The notes under the pieces are model-generated. The model worked only from the letters and a program-made list of their open reading frames with translations, was not told the origin of the DNA and did not search any database. Shown piece by piece: positions 11,430 to 25,000 of a stretch of DNA of 64,000 nt. The stretch spans positions 1 through 64,000 of the forward strand of contig QLIY01000793.1 in the NCBI GenBank assembly GCA_003260075.1. Reading direction: 5' to 3'. Positions within the stretch are counted from its first letter, which is position 1, and every line of letters begins with the position of its first letter. Source of the stretch: Phallusia mammillata. Lineage: Eukaryota; Chordata; Ascidiacea; Phlebobranchia; Ascidiidae. Made by a program: the position numbers and the translations under genes.

Positions 11430-14400
11430 TTACTGCGATTGGGCAAATAATCGTGCTTTCTCCATCACAGAGAGGTTTGCACTGTCGTCAGGCGATACGG
11501 GGTCGTCCAAGGTCACATCGGTGAAGTTACCGATTGATTGGGGACGCTGACCCTGATCAGCAGGGGCAAAGGTCGAAAGCACTGGGTTGGATCCGTGATA
11601 AGGCTTCTTGGCTACTGATGGTGGTAAGAAAGGTTTCTGCAATGAATGATTGAAAGTTAGGTTGTGTTTATTGGGAGTTAGTGAAAAAGAAACCAGTACA
11701 ATAAACGTTTCCAAATCTCAGTTTTGTAAAGCGAGTGTGCGTTGCAAAAAATGTGCTTAGTCCATGCGCTTTATATAAACAAACAAGCATTGAGTATTTG
11801 AGTTAAAAGTTATTCTTGAAAATAGGCGTGTTTCGTTGAATTTTATGCGCTGGTTAAGCCATCGAGTGGAATTAGAATTAGAATAACTAAATTAAGAAAT
11901 AGCCATTGGTAACTAGTCTCAGACAAGTACTTACAAGTGGCATTGTGGGTTTTCCATTGGGTGGAGCTGGTGCCCCTCTGGCCGGTGCGGGACGATTTTG
12001 AACCGCAGGCGGTTGTGGTTTGATTGGTGGCAAATTTGGTGGCGTCGGTTTTGCCACAGATGATGGTGGCGCTGGTTTAAACGCTGGTGGTTGTGGAGGA
12101 TGGTTAGCCACCAGTGGAGATGGTTTAAATGGTGCAGACTGCGTTACTGGTTTATTAACTGCTTTTGGAATTTGAGGCTTTGCTGCCGCAGGTGGAGCTG
12201 GTTTTACTGGTGGTTGAAAAGATGATGTTTGCTGTACTGGTGGCACTGGTTTCACTGGCGGCTGGTAAGATGGTGCTTGCTGTACTGGTGGCGCTGGTTT
12301 GACTGGTGGTTGGTAAGCTGGTGCTTGCTGTACTGGATGTATTGGTTTAACTGGATGCAACTGAGGCGGTGGTATCACAGGCGGAACGTGAGAAAATGGT
12401 TTAACAGCTGCAACTGGTGCGGGAGGTGGTGCCCTAGCTGGTGTCCCAGCTGGTCTTGCTGGTGTCCCAGCTGGTCTCGGTGGTGGTCCAGATGGTCGCA
12501 CAGGTGGTTGAGTTTTATTTGCTGGTCCAGGTGGAGGGGGTCGCACTGGTTGAGATATGGTTGGCACAAAGTGGACGGGTGGTGACGTGTCCTTCTCGTC
12601 GTCCCAACCATTTGTCACGATGTTCTCTGAAGAGCAAAAAGAATAAGGTTTAGAATTTATACTGGTTCAAAATTGGTCGTGGAATGGAAGATTGCTCGAA
12701 AAAACAATTGGACACACGATGTATCGGATTTTACCAATTAAGGACCATTTTAAAATGTGTTAAGCGGTTTGACCAACTACATTACCAGTTAAAATGTGTA
12801 AACGGTATGACCAGTACATTAGCAGTTTGACATGCGAAAACGATTTAAACAAGTACATTACCAGTTTAAAACATGTGTAAATTGTTTGACCAGTGCATTT
12901 CCAGTTTAAAAAGTGCAAACGATTTAACCACGTAAATTACCAGTCTAAAATGTGAAAACGTTTTGACCAAGTAAATTACCAGTTCAAAACATTCTATTCC
13001 CAGTTTCTAAAAGTAAACATTTACCGTATTTCTGTGATCTCCATGACCCCTTGTAATTTGAATCTTGGGTACTTTCCGTTCTCGAATCTGCTGCCACATA
13101 CGGTATCTCTTTTCTTTCACCTCCTTGTTGTTTGTTTCGTCTTACAGCTTCCAGACGTTTCTCTCTGCAATAGGAAATTACAGAGTCAGTTGAGAAAAGA
13201 TGAGTTTAGTGCATGTGTAGCAAATTTGAATCTTCATGCTTTGGTTGTAATGTTTCACCCTATTAGTCCTAATCTCGTAGAACAGTGGTTCTTAACTCGT
13301 TTCAGGTTATGGACTATCAGACAAATTTAAAGAATGTCCTGGCCCAATCCATTTACGAGTTTTGTGTAAAGTAAGCATACAACAAGCGTTCTGACTTGAA
13401 ATATACTTCATTGTAACCGTAGTGAGGAAAAATTCTTGACAATTAAAACTGTAACCACATTTTACACATTACTATGCAACTATTTTCAATTTATCACCAA
13501 ATATAGTGAAGTATATTGGCTTAAAATATATTCTTTCAATACAGAATTTCGAGGAGTGATATCAAACAACAGACAGTTATAAATGGACAGTAACTTGGAT
13601 AAGCTTTTTACCGTGAATATGCAATAAATTATATGCAACTAATTCCAGTGTATCACCAAATACAATTAACGTCCTGTGGACCACCCAAAAAGTTATCATG
13701 AACTACCAGTTGAGAACCACTGTGATAATGGGAACTTTTTTAGGTGTGAACGATTTCGCTGTATGGTTTAATGCATGAAAGTCGATAAAAATTGAACCAG
13801 TAATGTTTTCTTGCAAGTAAAAGAGATACATATTAATGGTTTTAATGAAATTTACATGCTTGAAAACCACGATGTGTAAGTAAGAGTTTTAGCATGTGTT
13901 TTTCTCTACACCGAATTAACATGCAAATCGACGGAAGGAAAAGAGATATAGTTTCACTCTGTCATGCCTTATATTTAAATTCATGGTATAGGTTCCAGTA
14001 AGTACAAGCACAACTAAACAAACGGAGTCTCTTCAGGTCTATTAACTAATTTTAAGCTATATTGTAACCTGTAAGAAATATCAAATAATTCTGGAGTGAT
14101 CCAGGTTACCTAATGGTGTTTGAAGAAAAAAGCTTAGAAAAGTTATAATCATGCAAAACGCATTAAAGTCACTAATACCGGACAGAAAGAGCAAATTAAT
14201 TGATGCCACAGTGCAGTGGGCCTTAACGTTTACAACATTTGCCCTTAACTTGCTTAAACTCTCAATTGCAAACCATATTTTAAGAGTAGTCGAACCTCTT
14301 GGCCAGCTTCGTCGAGTTTTAGGGGTTTAATTCACCCAGGTTAAGAACCACGAGGTTAAGTTTAGTTCTATGATTACACGAGTAAGTGTGAAAGGTCTAA

Positions 14401-17400
14401 CATTCAAGCGCTCGCAGTCAAATTAATACGAGCGCTGGATGCACAGATAAGGGTTAGATTTTCAAGGTCATTCTCTTACTCTTCCAAAGGCGGGGCCACT
14501 TCCACAGCCCTGTAATCAGAACTGCGCTGCCTGGTTAGAGCCTTGCGCCGTTTTCTGCAACGGCAAAAAGCGGGTTTCGTACTGGACGGGATTTGAACTC
14601 ACGAACCTCTGAACTTATTCGTGCCGATTTAGACGAGTGGTTGTCAAACTTCTTTGTAGAAAGCCTTGCACTACGTTTTCCGCATTTATGTGAGGTATGC
14701 AATCGAAACTAACTTATGATTAAACCTACGAAGTAGCTTCATACTATGAAGTAGAATAACCTGTTACTGAATGTCTTTAAATTCAGGGACCAACGAAGCC
14801 AAACGTTAAACATATAAATCACAAATTTGTGTTGTAGACTTGATCAGTCAAAAATGATTTAAAGGAATGATAGTTTAGTTTAAGAACATCCCAACATTTG
14901 CGCAGTGTGTGCAAAACTTTCCACGTGGTTTGGTAGGGTGAACAAAATGTTTGGACGACAAATCATCCAAATAGAGTATGAGGCATTGTAATTACATTAA
15001 ACCTTAACACAGTTTGGAAACCACTGGTCTTAAATCAAGCTTCCGTTTCTCGTTACGAGAAGAAAGTTAAGTTTGGCATTAAACCTGGTAGAAAACAGAA
15101 CGTACTAACACCAAACATAAAAACAGTCACAAGCCATTGCACGACAAACAGAAGTTTCACATGCAGGCTGTACATTCTGTGCATTACCTGTTTTTGCGCA
15201 TGGTCTGAATATAAGCGCGCCCTCCACAGTAACAATACCAGAGGAAACCTCCTACACCGAGAATGATGGGCAGCACAACAAGAAACATAACAAGCATCAA
15301 AACCATTTGGACATCACCTGTGAAAATTAAGACAAACTAAGAAATTGAACTGAAGGAACTGGGGGGGGGGGGCAGTAACGATACCAGAGGAAACCTCCTA
15401 CACCGAGAATGATGGGCAGTACAACAAGAAACATAACAAGCATCAAAACCATTTGGACGTCACCTGTGAAAATTAAGACAAACTAAGAAATTGAACTGAA
15501 GGAACTGATGACTGGAGAATTTTGTTATGTATATGGTTAGTATGGTTCTTCATTGGTTTGTATAGCTGTGCATTGGTCGGTCTGGTTGTGTAAATGGTTA
15601 GTATGGTGGCGTATATGGTTTGTATGGTTGTGTTTATGGTTTGTATGGTTGTGCATATGGTTAGGGTGGTTGTGCGTATGGTTTGTAAGGTTGTGTATAT
15701 GGTTTGTATGGTTGAGTATATGAATTGTATGGTTGAGTATATGGTTTGTATGGTTGAGTATATGAATTGTATGGTTGAGTATATATGGTTTGTATGGTTA
15801 AGTATATGAATTGTATGGTTATTCATTGGTTTATATCAGTGGTCTTCAACCTGTGGGTGACGACCCCAAGTGGGGTCGCCTAAACTTTTTCTGGGGTCGC
15901 TATCAATTCAATCTATCGGCTTTTAAGTTCTTTACCAAAAAAATGACACGTTTTTGTCCCAGTTCGCAACTTTTGCTCAAGTTTTGCAGTACATCTTAGT
16001 ACTTCGTGTCCCAATCCAATCATTGTGATGCAATAATCTGTGTAAAAACGTTATCCAACTCATTGTTGCGCGATAAAGACCCATCAATAGCATTGCGTCC
16101 AAAATAATACAGCGGGTATGGGGAAAAATGCATAAATTAACTGATTTCTGCAAACTGGTAAGGCCAAATTTAATAAAAGGGGGGGGGGAGTTGTGTAAAT
16201 GATTTGTATGGTTGTGTTTATGGTTTGTATGGTTGTGTTTATGGTTTGTATGGTTGTGTTTATGGTTAGTATGGTTGTGTATATGGTTTGTATGGTTGTG
16301 TTTATGGTTTTATGGTTGTGTATATGGTTTGTATGGTTGAGTATATGGTTTGTATGGTTGTGTATATGGTTTGTATGGTTGAGTATATGGTTTGTATGGT
16401 TGTGTATATGGTTTGTATGGTTGAGCATATGGTTTGTATGGTTGAGCATATGGTTTGTATGGTTGAGTATATGGTTTGTATGGTTGTGTATATGGTTTGT
16501 ATGGTTGAGTATATGGTTTGTATGGTTGTGTATATGGTTTGTATGGTTGAGTATATGGTTTGTATGGTTGAGTATATGGTTTGTATGGTTGTGAATATGG
16601 TTTATATGGTTGAGTACATGGTTTTATGGTTGTTTATTGATTTATATGGTTGTGCATATGGTTTATATGATTGTGTTTTGAAAAGAGTATCATATGGCAG
16701 TGGTCTTCAACCTTTTTTAAAAGCGACCCCAATTCAAAAGAAAATTAAAGCAGCATTTACATGCGACCCCATATTTTTCCGATAGAGACCCCATATTATT
16801 CCTATTTTCACGCAAATATGCCCGCTTAATTTTCAAGTAGACTTTAGACATTAGCATTTCGAGTGCATTATTACGCTCAATGTTATAGATCCCAAAATTT
16901 TGTTTAAATTTGGCCAAGCTAATTCGCGTTAAAGCCCACCAGTTTGCAGAAATCAGTAAATTTGTGTATTTTTCCTGTAGCCGCTGTATTATTTTGGACA
17001 CAATATGTCATTCATGGGGCTCTATCACGCAACAATGGGTTGGACAACTTGTGGTTTATATAGATTATTGCACCACAATGATTAGATTGTGACACGAGGT
17101 ACCAAGCTGTACAGCAAAACATGAGCAAAGGCTGGGAACTAGAACAAAAACGTATCGCTTGCAAATAAAGTTAAACGCCAATAAATTGAATTTATAGCGA
17201 CCCCAAAAAAAGTTTAGGCGACCCCACTTGGGGTCGCGACCCACNCAAAAAAGGTTGAAGACCACTGGTTTATATGATTGTGTTTTGAAAAGAGTATCAT
17301 ATGGTATGGTCGCTCATTAAATGATGTGGCTGTGTATTATGCAGTCTGGTTGTTTATCATTTAGTATTACTGAGTATTGAACAGTATAGCTTGACACTGG

Positions 17401-20400
17401 AATACGGGGTGACGGGGGTGTATTCAAAACTATAGTAAAAATAAACAGTAGTATTTCCTACATAACAAAGGGCAGTAAGAAATATCCTTTACTTACCAAT
17501 TCCATCCCGAATAGGCCCACTATCAATACTTCCACCCGTTCCTTCGTTAATGCAATCAGGAGGAGCAAAACCAGCATCACAGTGGCAGTGCAACAGGTTG
17601 TTGCAGACCTAAGTGGAAAATTGGTAAACGTTAAGAACGTTAACCACTTTAAGATTCAATTGCCTTAAGTTTGAAGAACATCAAACATCTTTTGGTTGCT
17701 CTGTGAAGCAGTGTTGTAAGCAGGCCTGAAATTAGAACCCAAACCCCAAAGTACAAGTCCAAAATCCGACTCGAAACACTAAAAACTGTGCTCTAACTAG
17801 AAGGGTAGCTTAGCACATATTGCCCTTGCATATACACTATAACCTATTTTGCAACTGTAATATATTCCCTATGCTTATTATATACTGGGTCCCATATCAT
17901 CCAACATCTTTTACAGCCTTGATTGTTTCTGCAGGCAGAAACTCATGGGTCCCCAATACCGCAAAGTTGTAAACAGATAACCCTAAGAAAGGGTGTTGTA
18001 AAGTCAAACACAGTGATTGGTAGTGTTCCCTTAATAAACATGTTATGTAAAGTACAAACTGTCCTAAATCTCATGCAATTCAGATATTTTTATAAGTTTG
18101 TTTGCCTAAATAGCGTGAAGCACTGACATCTCAAATGGCATATTATACAAACTGTCAAAATGTCATTTCACTCAAATATTGTTAAAAAATTCACCCATTT
18201 TGAGGGGATAGTAGGGTAAATGTTAGGGCAGCAGGGTGAAACACAATAATCGACAGCTATAAATGCCAAATTCTACAAACTGTCAAAAAATCATCCAATT
18301 CGGACATGGTTTAAAAATTTCACCCATTTTAGGGGGCTAATGGAGTAAATATTGGGGCTACAGGGTGAAACACAACAATCNNNNNNNNNNNNNNNNNNNN
18401 NNNNNNNNNNNNNNNNNNNNNNNNNNNNNNNNNNNNNNNNNNNNNNNNNNNNNNNNNNNNNNNNNNNNNNNNNNNNNNNNNNNNNNNNNNNNNNNNNNNN
18501 NNNNNNNNNNNNNNNNNNNNNNNNNNNNNNNNNNNNNNNNNNNNNNNNNNNNNNNNNNNNNNNNNNNNNNNNNNNNNNNNNNNNNNNNNNNNNNNNNNNN
18601 NNNNNNNNNNNNNNNNNNNNNNNNNNNNNNNNNNNNNNNNNNNNNNNNNNNNNNNNNNNNNNNNNNNNNNNNNNNNNNNNNNNNNNNNNNNNNNNNNNNN
18701 NNNNNNNNNNNNNNNNNNNNNNNNNNNNNNNNNNNNNNNNNNNNNNNNNNNNNNNNNNNNNNNNNNNNNNNNNNNNNNNNNNNNNNNNNNNNNNNNNNNN
18801 NNNNNNNNNNNNNNNNNNNNNNNNNNNNNNNNNNNNNNNNNNNNNNNNNNNNNNNNNNNNNNNNNNNNNNNNNNNNNNNNNNNNNNNNNNNNNNNNNNNN
18901 NNNNNNNNNNNNNNNNNNNNNNNNNNNNNNNNNNNNNNNNNNNNNNNNNNNNNNNNNNNNNNNNNNNNNNNNNNNNNNNNNNNNNNNNNNNNNNNNNNNN
19001 NNNNNNNNNNNNNNNNNNNNNNNNNNNNNNNNNNNNNNNNNNNNNNNNNNNNNNNNNNNNNNNNNNNNNNNNNNNNNNNNNNNNNNNNNNNNNNNNNNNN
19101 NNNNNNNNNNNNNNNNNNNNNNNNNNNNNNNNNNNNNNNNNNNNNNNNNNNNNNNNNNNNNNNNNNNNNNNNNNNNNNNNNNNNNNNNNNNNNNNNNNNN
19201 NNNNNNNNNNNNNNNNNNNNNNNNNNNNNNNNNNNNNNNNNNNAACCTATTTTGCAACTGTAATATATTCCCTATGCTTATTATATACTGGGTCCCATAT
19301 CATCCAACATCTTTTACAGCCTTGATTGTTTCTGCAGGCAGAAACTCATGGGTCCCCAATACCGCAAAGTTGTAAACAGATAACCCTAAGAAAGGGTGTT
19401 GTAAAGTCAAACACAGTGATTGGTAGTGTTCCCTTAATAAACATGTTATGTAAAGTACAAACTGTCCTAAATCTCATGCAATTCAGATATTTTTATAAGT
19501 TTGTTTGCCTAAATAGCGTGAAGCACTGACATCTCAAATGGCATATTATACAAACTGTCAAAATGTCATTTCACTCAAATATTGTTAAAAAATTCACCCA
19601 TTTTGAGGGGATAGTAGGGTAAATGTTAGGGCAGCAGGGTGAAACACAATAATCGACAGCTATAAATGCCAAATTCTACAAACTGTCAAAAAATCATCCA
19701 ATTCGGACAGGGTTTAAAAATTTCACCCATTTTAGGGGGCTAATGGAGTAAATATTGGGGCTACAGGGTGAAACACAACAATCAACGCCTTAAAATTGCA
19801 AACTATACAAGCTATCCAAATTTTATCCAAATCAGACATTGTTTAAAATTTTACCCTTTTTCGGGGGCTAGTGGGGTAAATATTGGGACTACAGGGTGAA
19901 ACATAACAATCGACGCCCTAAAATGGAATAATAAACAAACTGTCCAAATTTCATCCAAATCGGACATTGTTTAAAATTTTACCCATTTTAGGGGGTTAGT
20001 CGAGTAAATATTGGGGCTACAGGGTGAAACACAACAATCGACGCCCTTTAGTTGAACAATGAACAAACTGTCCAAATTTCATCCAAATCGGACATTGTTT
20101 AAAATTTTACCCATTTTAGGGGGCTAGTGGGGTAAATATTGGGGCTACAGGGTAAAACACAACAATCGTCGCCCTAAAATGGAACAATGAACAAACTGTC
20201 CAAATTTCATCCAAATCATTGTTTACAATTTACCCATTTTAGGGGGCGAGTGGGGTAAATACTGGGGCTACAGGGTAAAACACAACAAATGGCACATCTA
20301 CATAACTATATCTTTCATCTGTGAAAATTTCATCCAAATCCATCAAACATTTCAAGGCAAAACGAGGTGGACAAACTTTGGGAAGAAAAAGAAAAAGAAA

Positions 20401-21984
20401 AAAAAAGAAAACAAATCGAGTAAAATCAATATGTGTCACCTTCAGGGAAGGGGACCCATAATTAGCCGGATAAAGTGAAAAATACTGCACAAATGAGGGA
20501 GACTGTAAAGTCAGGCCCTAATCAAGCAAGTTTTATTTAAATTTAAGTCCGAAACCCAGCCATACAGCCTGGCCCGACTTACTACTCTTTTTACATGATA
20601 TATCCTATGATTATGCGATGCAATTTTTGCTGGTGGATATAGAATGGTGTAGGCTTACCCCATTTCCATTGCATGAGTCAGAACAGGTGAGAATAGGCAT
20701 TGCAGAGCAGGTTCCGTCAGAGCAAACCTAAAATTTTGGTAAAATTATTATAGTTATACGTTGTTTCTGGTATAAATTATATAATCACGAGGCAGGAGCG
20801 ACTGAATATGAAAAATTGAGACATTAGTGTCATACAATAAGCAGAAATCACAGCACATGAGGTCCAATAAAGACGTTATACCGAGTCAAGCTGGTACATC
20901 TACACTAAAATGTCATACAATATGCTGATTGAACTTTTGTTTGGGACGAGTTTTAACTATCTTTTAAAATTACCATTCCTCCAAGTAATCATTTGTATTT
21001 AGTGTTCTTTGTATTTAGTATATAACAAACTTAGACGTCATTACGAACAAAACGTACCATTCCATTACCACATGTTGAACCATCCTTTACAAGACCTGGG
21101 TCGCTTACATCACTTGCATTGGCGTCAGAGTGCGTTGTTTTACATACAGTTTTAACACCATCGATCGTGATTGTGTTCTTATAAGCGTTGTAATTACGGT
21201 TCACAATAGGGTGAGTGTTGCCACCGGTGCACTGCAGTTTTCCACATTTTGCGTTCCTGAAATAGATGTGTTAGAATTCTAGCTGATACCAATGAAACTG
21301 GAAAATGGGATAGGTTTGTTTAAAAAATCGGTTCAAAATGTCATGTATCCGGTATCAGGTTTCAACCGGTTTGGAGGTTCGGTAAGTGCCAGAAACCGGC
21401 TTTAATCAGTTTGAAACTCAAATATTCCGGCGAAAACCCACTCAAACCGTTTTTTTTCTCAAATTTTTGAGCCCCCCAAACCGAAAAATGAGAAAGACTT
21501 TGGCTTTCAAAAAGGGTCAAAGTTTTCTTTTAAACAACAACTTACTCTTCCGAGCATTTGACAAACTTTCCATTGTCGTCTTTTCCACAATTTCCATTCT
21601 TAGTTCCTCGCTTGTTCACCAGTTGATAGCAGATATCAGCCCCGTTGACCGCGCCTAAAACCATAGGTAAAACTTTAGTGCAGAAATTCGCACCAAAAAA
21701 TCATTTTGAAAAGTTTAACATATGGTTCATAGTCTGATAAAGTGGACGATTTTGCAAATGGGTAACATCAAACGCAAAAATGTCAAAATCAAGAAAAAGC
21801 CAATCGAAGATTGATGCTACAGTACACGCCTGAAACCCGGTCCTAACCCAACGTTTTTTTAAAAACTTGAAAGATAGATTTATTATCTGTAAAGTTACTA
21901 ATCAAATGATGCAGCGTGCACAGTCAGGGCTAAATACAGCCAGTTTCATTTAAACCCCAACCAGGTCCGACTACTCTATGGCAA

Positions 21985-22048
<64 letters not shown>

Positions 22049-25000
22049 ATAGCGGGCTTCTCGCTTTGCCACAGTTGCCACGTCAAACAGCAACAAATAC
22101 AGGAGGCCTTACCTGGACCCCAAACGTTCTCGCATTGCAAATCAAGCGTAAGACAGATTCCTTCGAAACACATAGCAGTGTTTGACTGGCAACCCATACC
22201 GTTCTCCATGTACACGTTCCCAGGACACTGGATAAAACAAATAAATGTTGAGATCAAGGTCCAAGACAACAGTATTATAGAGTAATGTAATTGTTTAGAC
22301 TCAATGTCATGAGGTACTATACATATACATGCATATTATAGGGGTTTGTGCAGTTAAGTAACTATACTAGAGATGCTGCAGTATGGCTGTTTCATCATTT
22401 AACTACCAGAACCGCAAACATTTGTCAAAGGAACGCCACTGAACGTAAATTTAAGTTCAGAATTAATACTGTTATCACTTTAAACACTTGTTTCCTGTGA
22501 CGAAATTAAGCCCTAAACGAACCAACTCAAACCACTATGACTATATACTGCCGCGAAACGTAAATGAACGAAGGGGGGGGGGGTTTCTTGTGACGAAATT
22601 AAGCCCTAAACGAACCAACACAATAAAACGACTCAAACCACTATGACTATATACTGCCGCGAAACGTAAATGAACGAACTATATCACTTATGGTCAAATT
22701 TATACATACGTTATGACAAAACAAGCGGTGCATATAAAACATACAGGATGGATTGGTGCATCTTAACAGCACTTGGTGCACATATATCGATATATTAGAC
22801 GCTTGGATGGATGTTAAGGTGCATAAAGTGGTAAGTATGCACCAGGCGGTATAATTGTGCCCAATTGGTGATTTTAATGCGATTCTGTATATTTTAAATG
22901 CACCCTAAAAACCAAACCCTCAACCACTTAACAGCCTAACACAATAAAACAGAACACAAGTCATACGTTCTGTGAGTGACCGGTGCAGAATTCAGGCAAA
23001 TCACATTCGTTTCCATTCGTGTCTCTACACACTGTCCCTGCCCTCGTGTATTTGCATGACTCACAACAAATGCCAGAGTCGCATTCAGCATGTGACATCA
23101 GTTTGCACGTCGTTGAATTGCAGCATTGACTGTGGATAAAAACACAAAAATTAACCCTCACTTTTGGGAAACTTTTCTGAAAAAAAAAATTGAGAATAAT
23201 ATGCCGGCATGGAGGCATTACAAAATATGTAAGCCGGAGACAGTGCACATTATGACTTCGCTAACCTATACGGCCAACTTTTTTGTCACCAGCTGCACTG
23301 TGCACTCTATGCAACTTCAAAAATCTCTTTGAACCCTACAAACCAGGACTTCTACATCTTTTTACTTCGCCACCCACTTGTGTATGCTAATTATAGAAGT
23401 AAATGATCGTTTCACCCACAAACGTAACAGTATGAACAGAATGACTAATATGCGTGGCGCCTACCCAATTTACAAAGCGCCCACAATTTGGTTCTATCGA
23501 TCAGGTTAGAAGGCCTAAAATGGAGTTAAATAGTTTGTCGAGTCAAATCAAAGTATTGTATGCATTACCATCTTATCAACTTTATTATTGATAAACGAAT
23601 TCGTCAATCACCAGGGACGCCGAGACCCATTGAGGGGACTCATAGTATTATAATACTATACAACGTTAAGATGAACATAAATTCATAACTGGAATCAACA
23701 CTGAAGAGTAAACAAGCGATCACGGCACATTCACATATAGACCCAGAAAGACTCCTGATGTGGGTTCGAATCCCACCGCAGGCTAGACTTTTCTAGCATA
23801 TGGCTTGCCATATGGCAGTGGTTCTCAAACTTTTTTTGTTGCGACGCCTCTGGAAAAGTTTTCTGGACCTGCGACGCACCAGCAAATAAAATTTAAAGGG
23901 GAAACTTATTTTTAAAGTTGCGTTTATTGATTCAACAACAAAAAGCCACGAAACCGAACTATTTTGCGATGCCCTTGGAAAATTGAAACGACGCACCAGG
24001 GCGTCGCGACGCACAGTTTCGAGAACTACTACCTTAGGGGTTTGTAATAATTTGAAACAAGAATGATTAAACTACTGCCATATGGGAATGCTTGGTGAAC
24101 GGCCGATTCGGTATAACGCCTCCAATGGACCTGACGTACTGTGATTTATGGATGAGTATGCCGTGATTGCTAGTCAATATCGACGCTTCAGGGATGATCC
24201 CAGTATGAATGGACTCATCTTAGATAACGTTGTATAGCATTTGTTACTATGGGTCGCCTTCCATAAAGGGAACATAAGTTTTTGTCTGCATTTTTTTTCT
24301 TTGTCTAAAGCTGGTTTGTTCCAAGCGTTTGGTCAAAAACGATTTCCTATTCAAATTTATTTCTGATTCTTTATTACGCCTTTAATGGGTCTGCCTTGCT
24401 ATGATGTACTATACAGCGTTTAACACAATTTTGGCCCATGTTAATCATCCCAAGTACGACTTTTCATAAAAATATACAGACTGAGAATATAGACCTACCT
24501 TGTGCAGTCCTCTGGCAATCCACAATCACATTCTTCTCCAGTTTCAACAATGTCATTCCCACATTTAGGTCCTCCATACAAACGATCAGGTTCGGGAACA
24601 TTTAGGAGGCAATTGCCAAGTCCGAGTTTTAAACTTTGTTGGAGATAAGTTTCACTACATGATGACCAGGCTTTAGACGATGAAAACCTAGAGATAAAAA
24701 TTGCAAGACTTTGAGACTGCTGTATACTAACTGCACAAACCACGTAGCTTAGTAAGGTGTTGAAAAAAGAATTCACATTTTCTACAACATGGCCTTGGCG
24801 GTATCGTTTATTATTATGTTAACGATATTTCTAAATTGAATTATTACCAAGAAGTATATTTTACAGAGGTGGAGTTGCACTAATTCCTAATCTAAAGTAA
24901 CATCAAGGGAAAAAAAACGTTTTTCTGGAGTTGACCATCTTCATGTGACAAACAACGAACACAGAAAAGGGGGGGGGGTGAAAAAAACTTTTCTGGAGTT

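Noticed and set aside
12229-12653. Plus-strand open frames rich in W and S, or in V and Q
   Set aside because: Shadows of the proline-rich ADAM tail exon on the opposite strand.
15594-16785. Long plus- and minus-strand open frames with MVCMVVY-type repeats
   Set aside because: They are translations of the 21-bp minisatellite, whose length is a multiple of three; both strands are open and no domain is present.
18352-19375. Open frames across the N gap
   Set aside because: Consist of unknown bases; no information.
21976-22046. Polyproline/polyglycine coding stretch or G-quadruplex promoter
   Set aside because: Pure G run of about 60 in an intron, like the 83-G tract that replaces coding sequence elsewhere; more likely an artefact.
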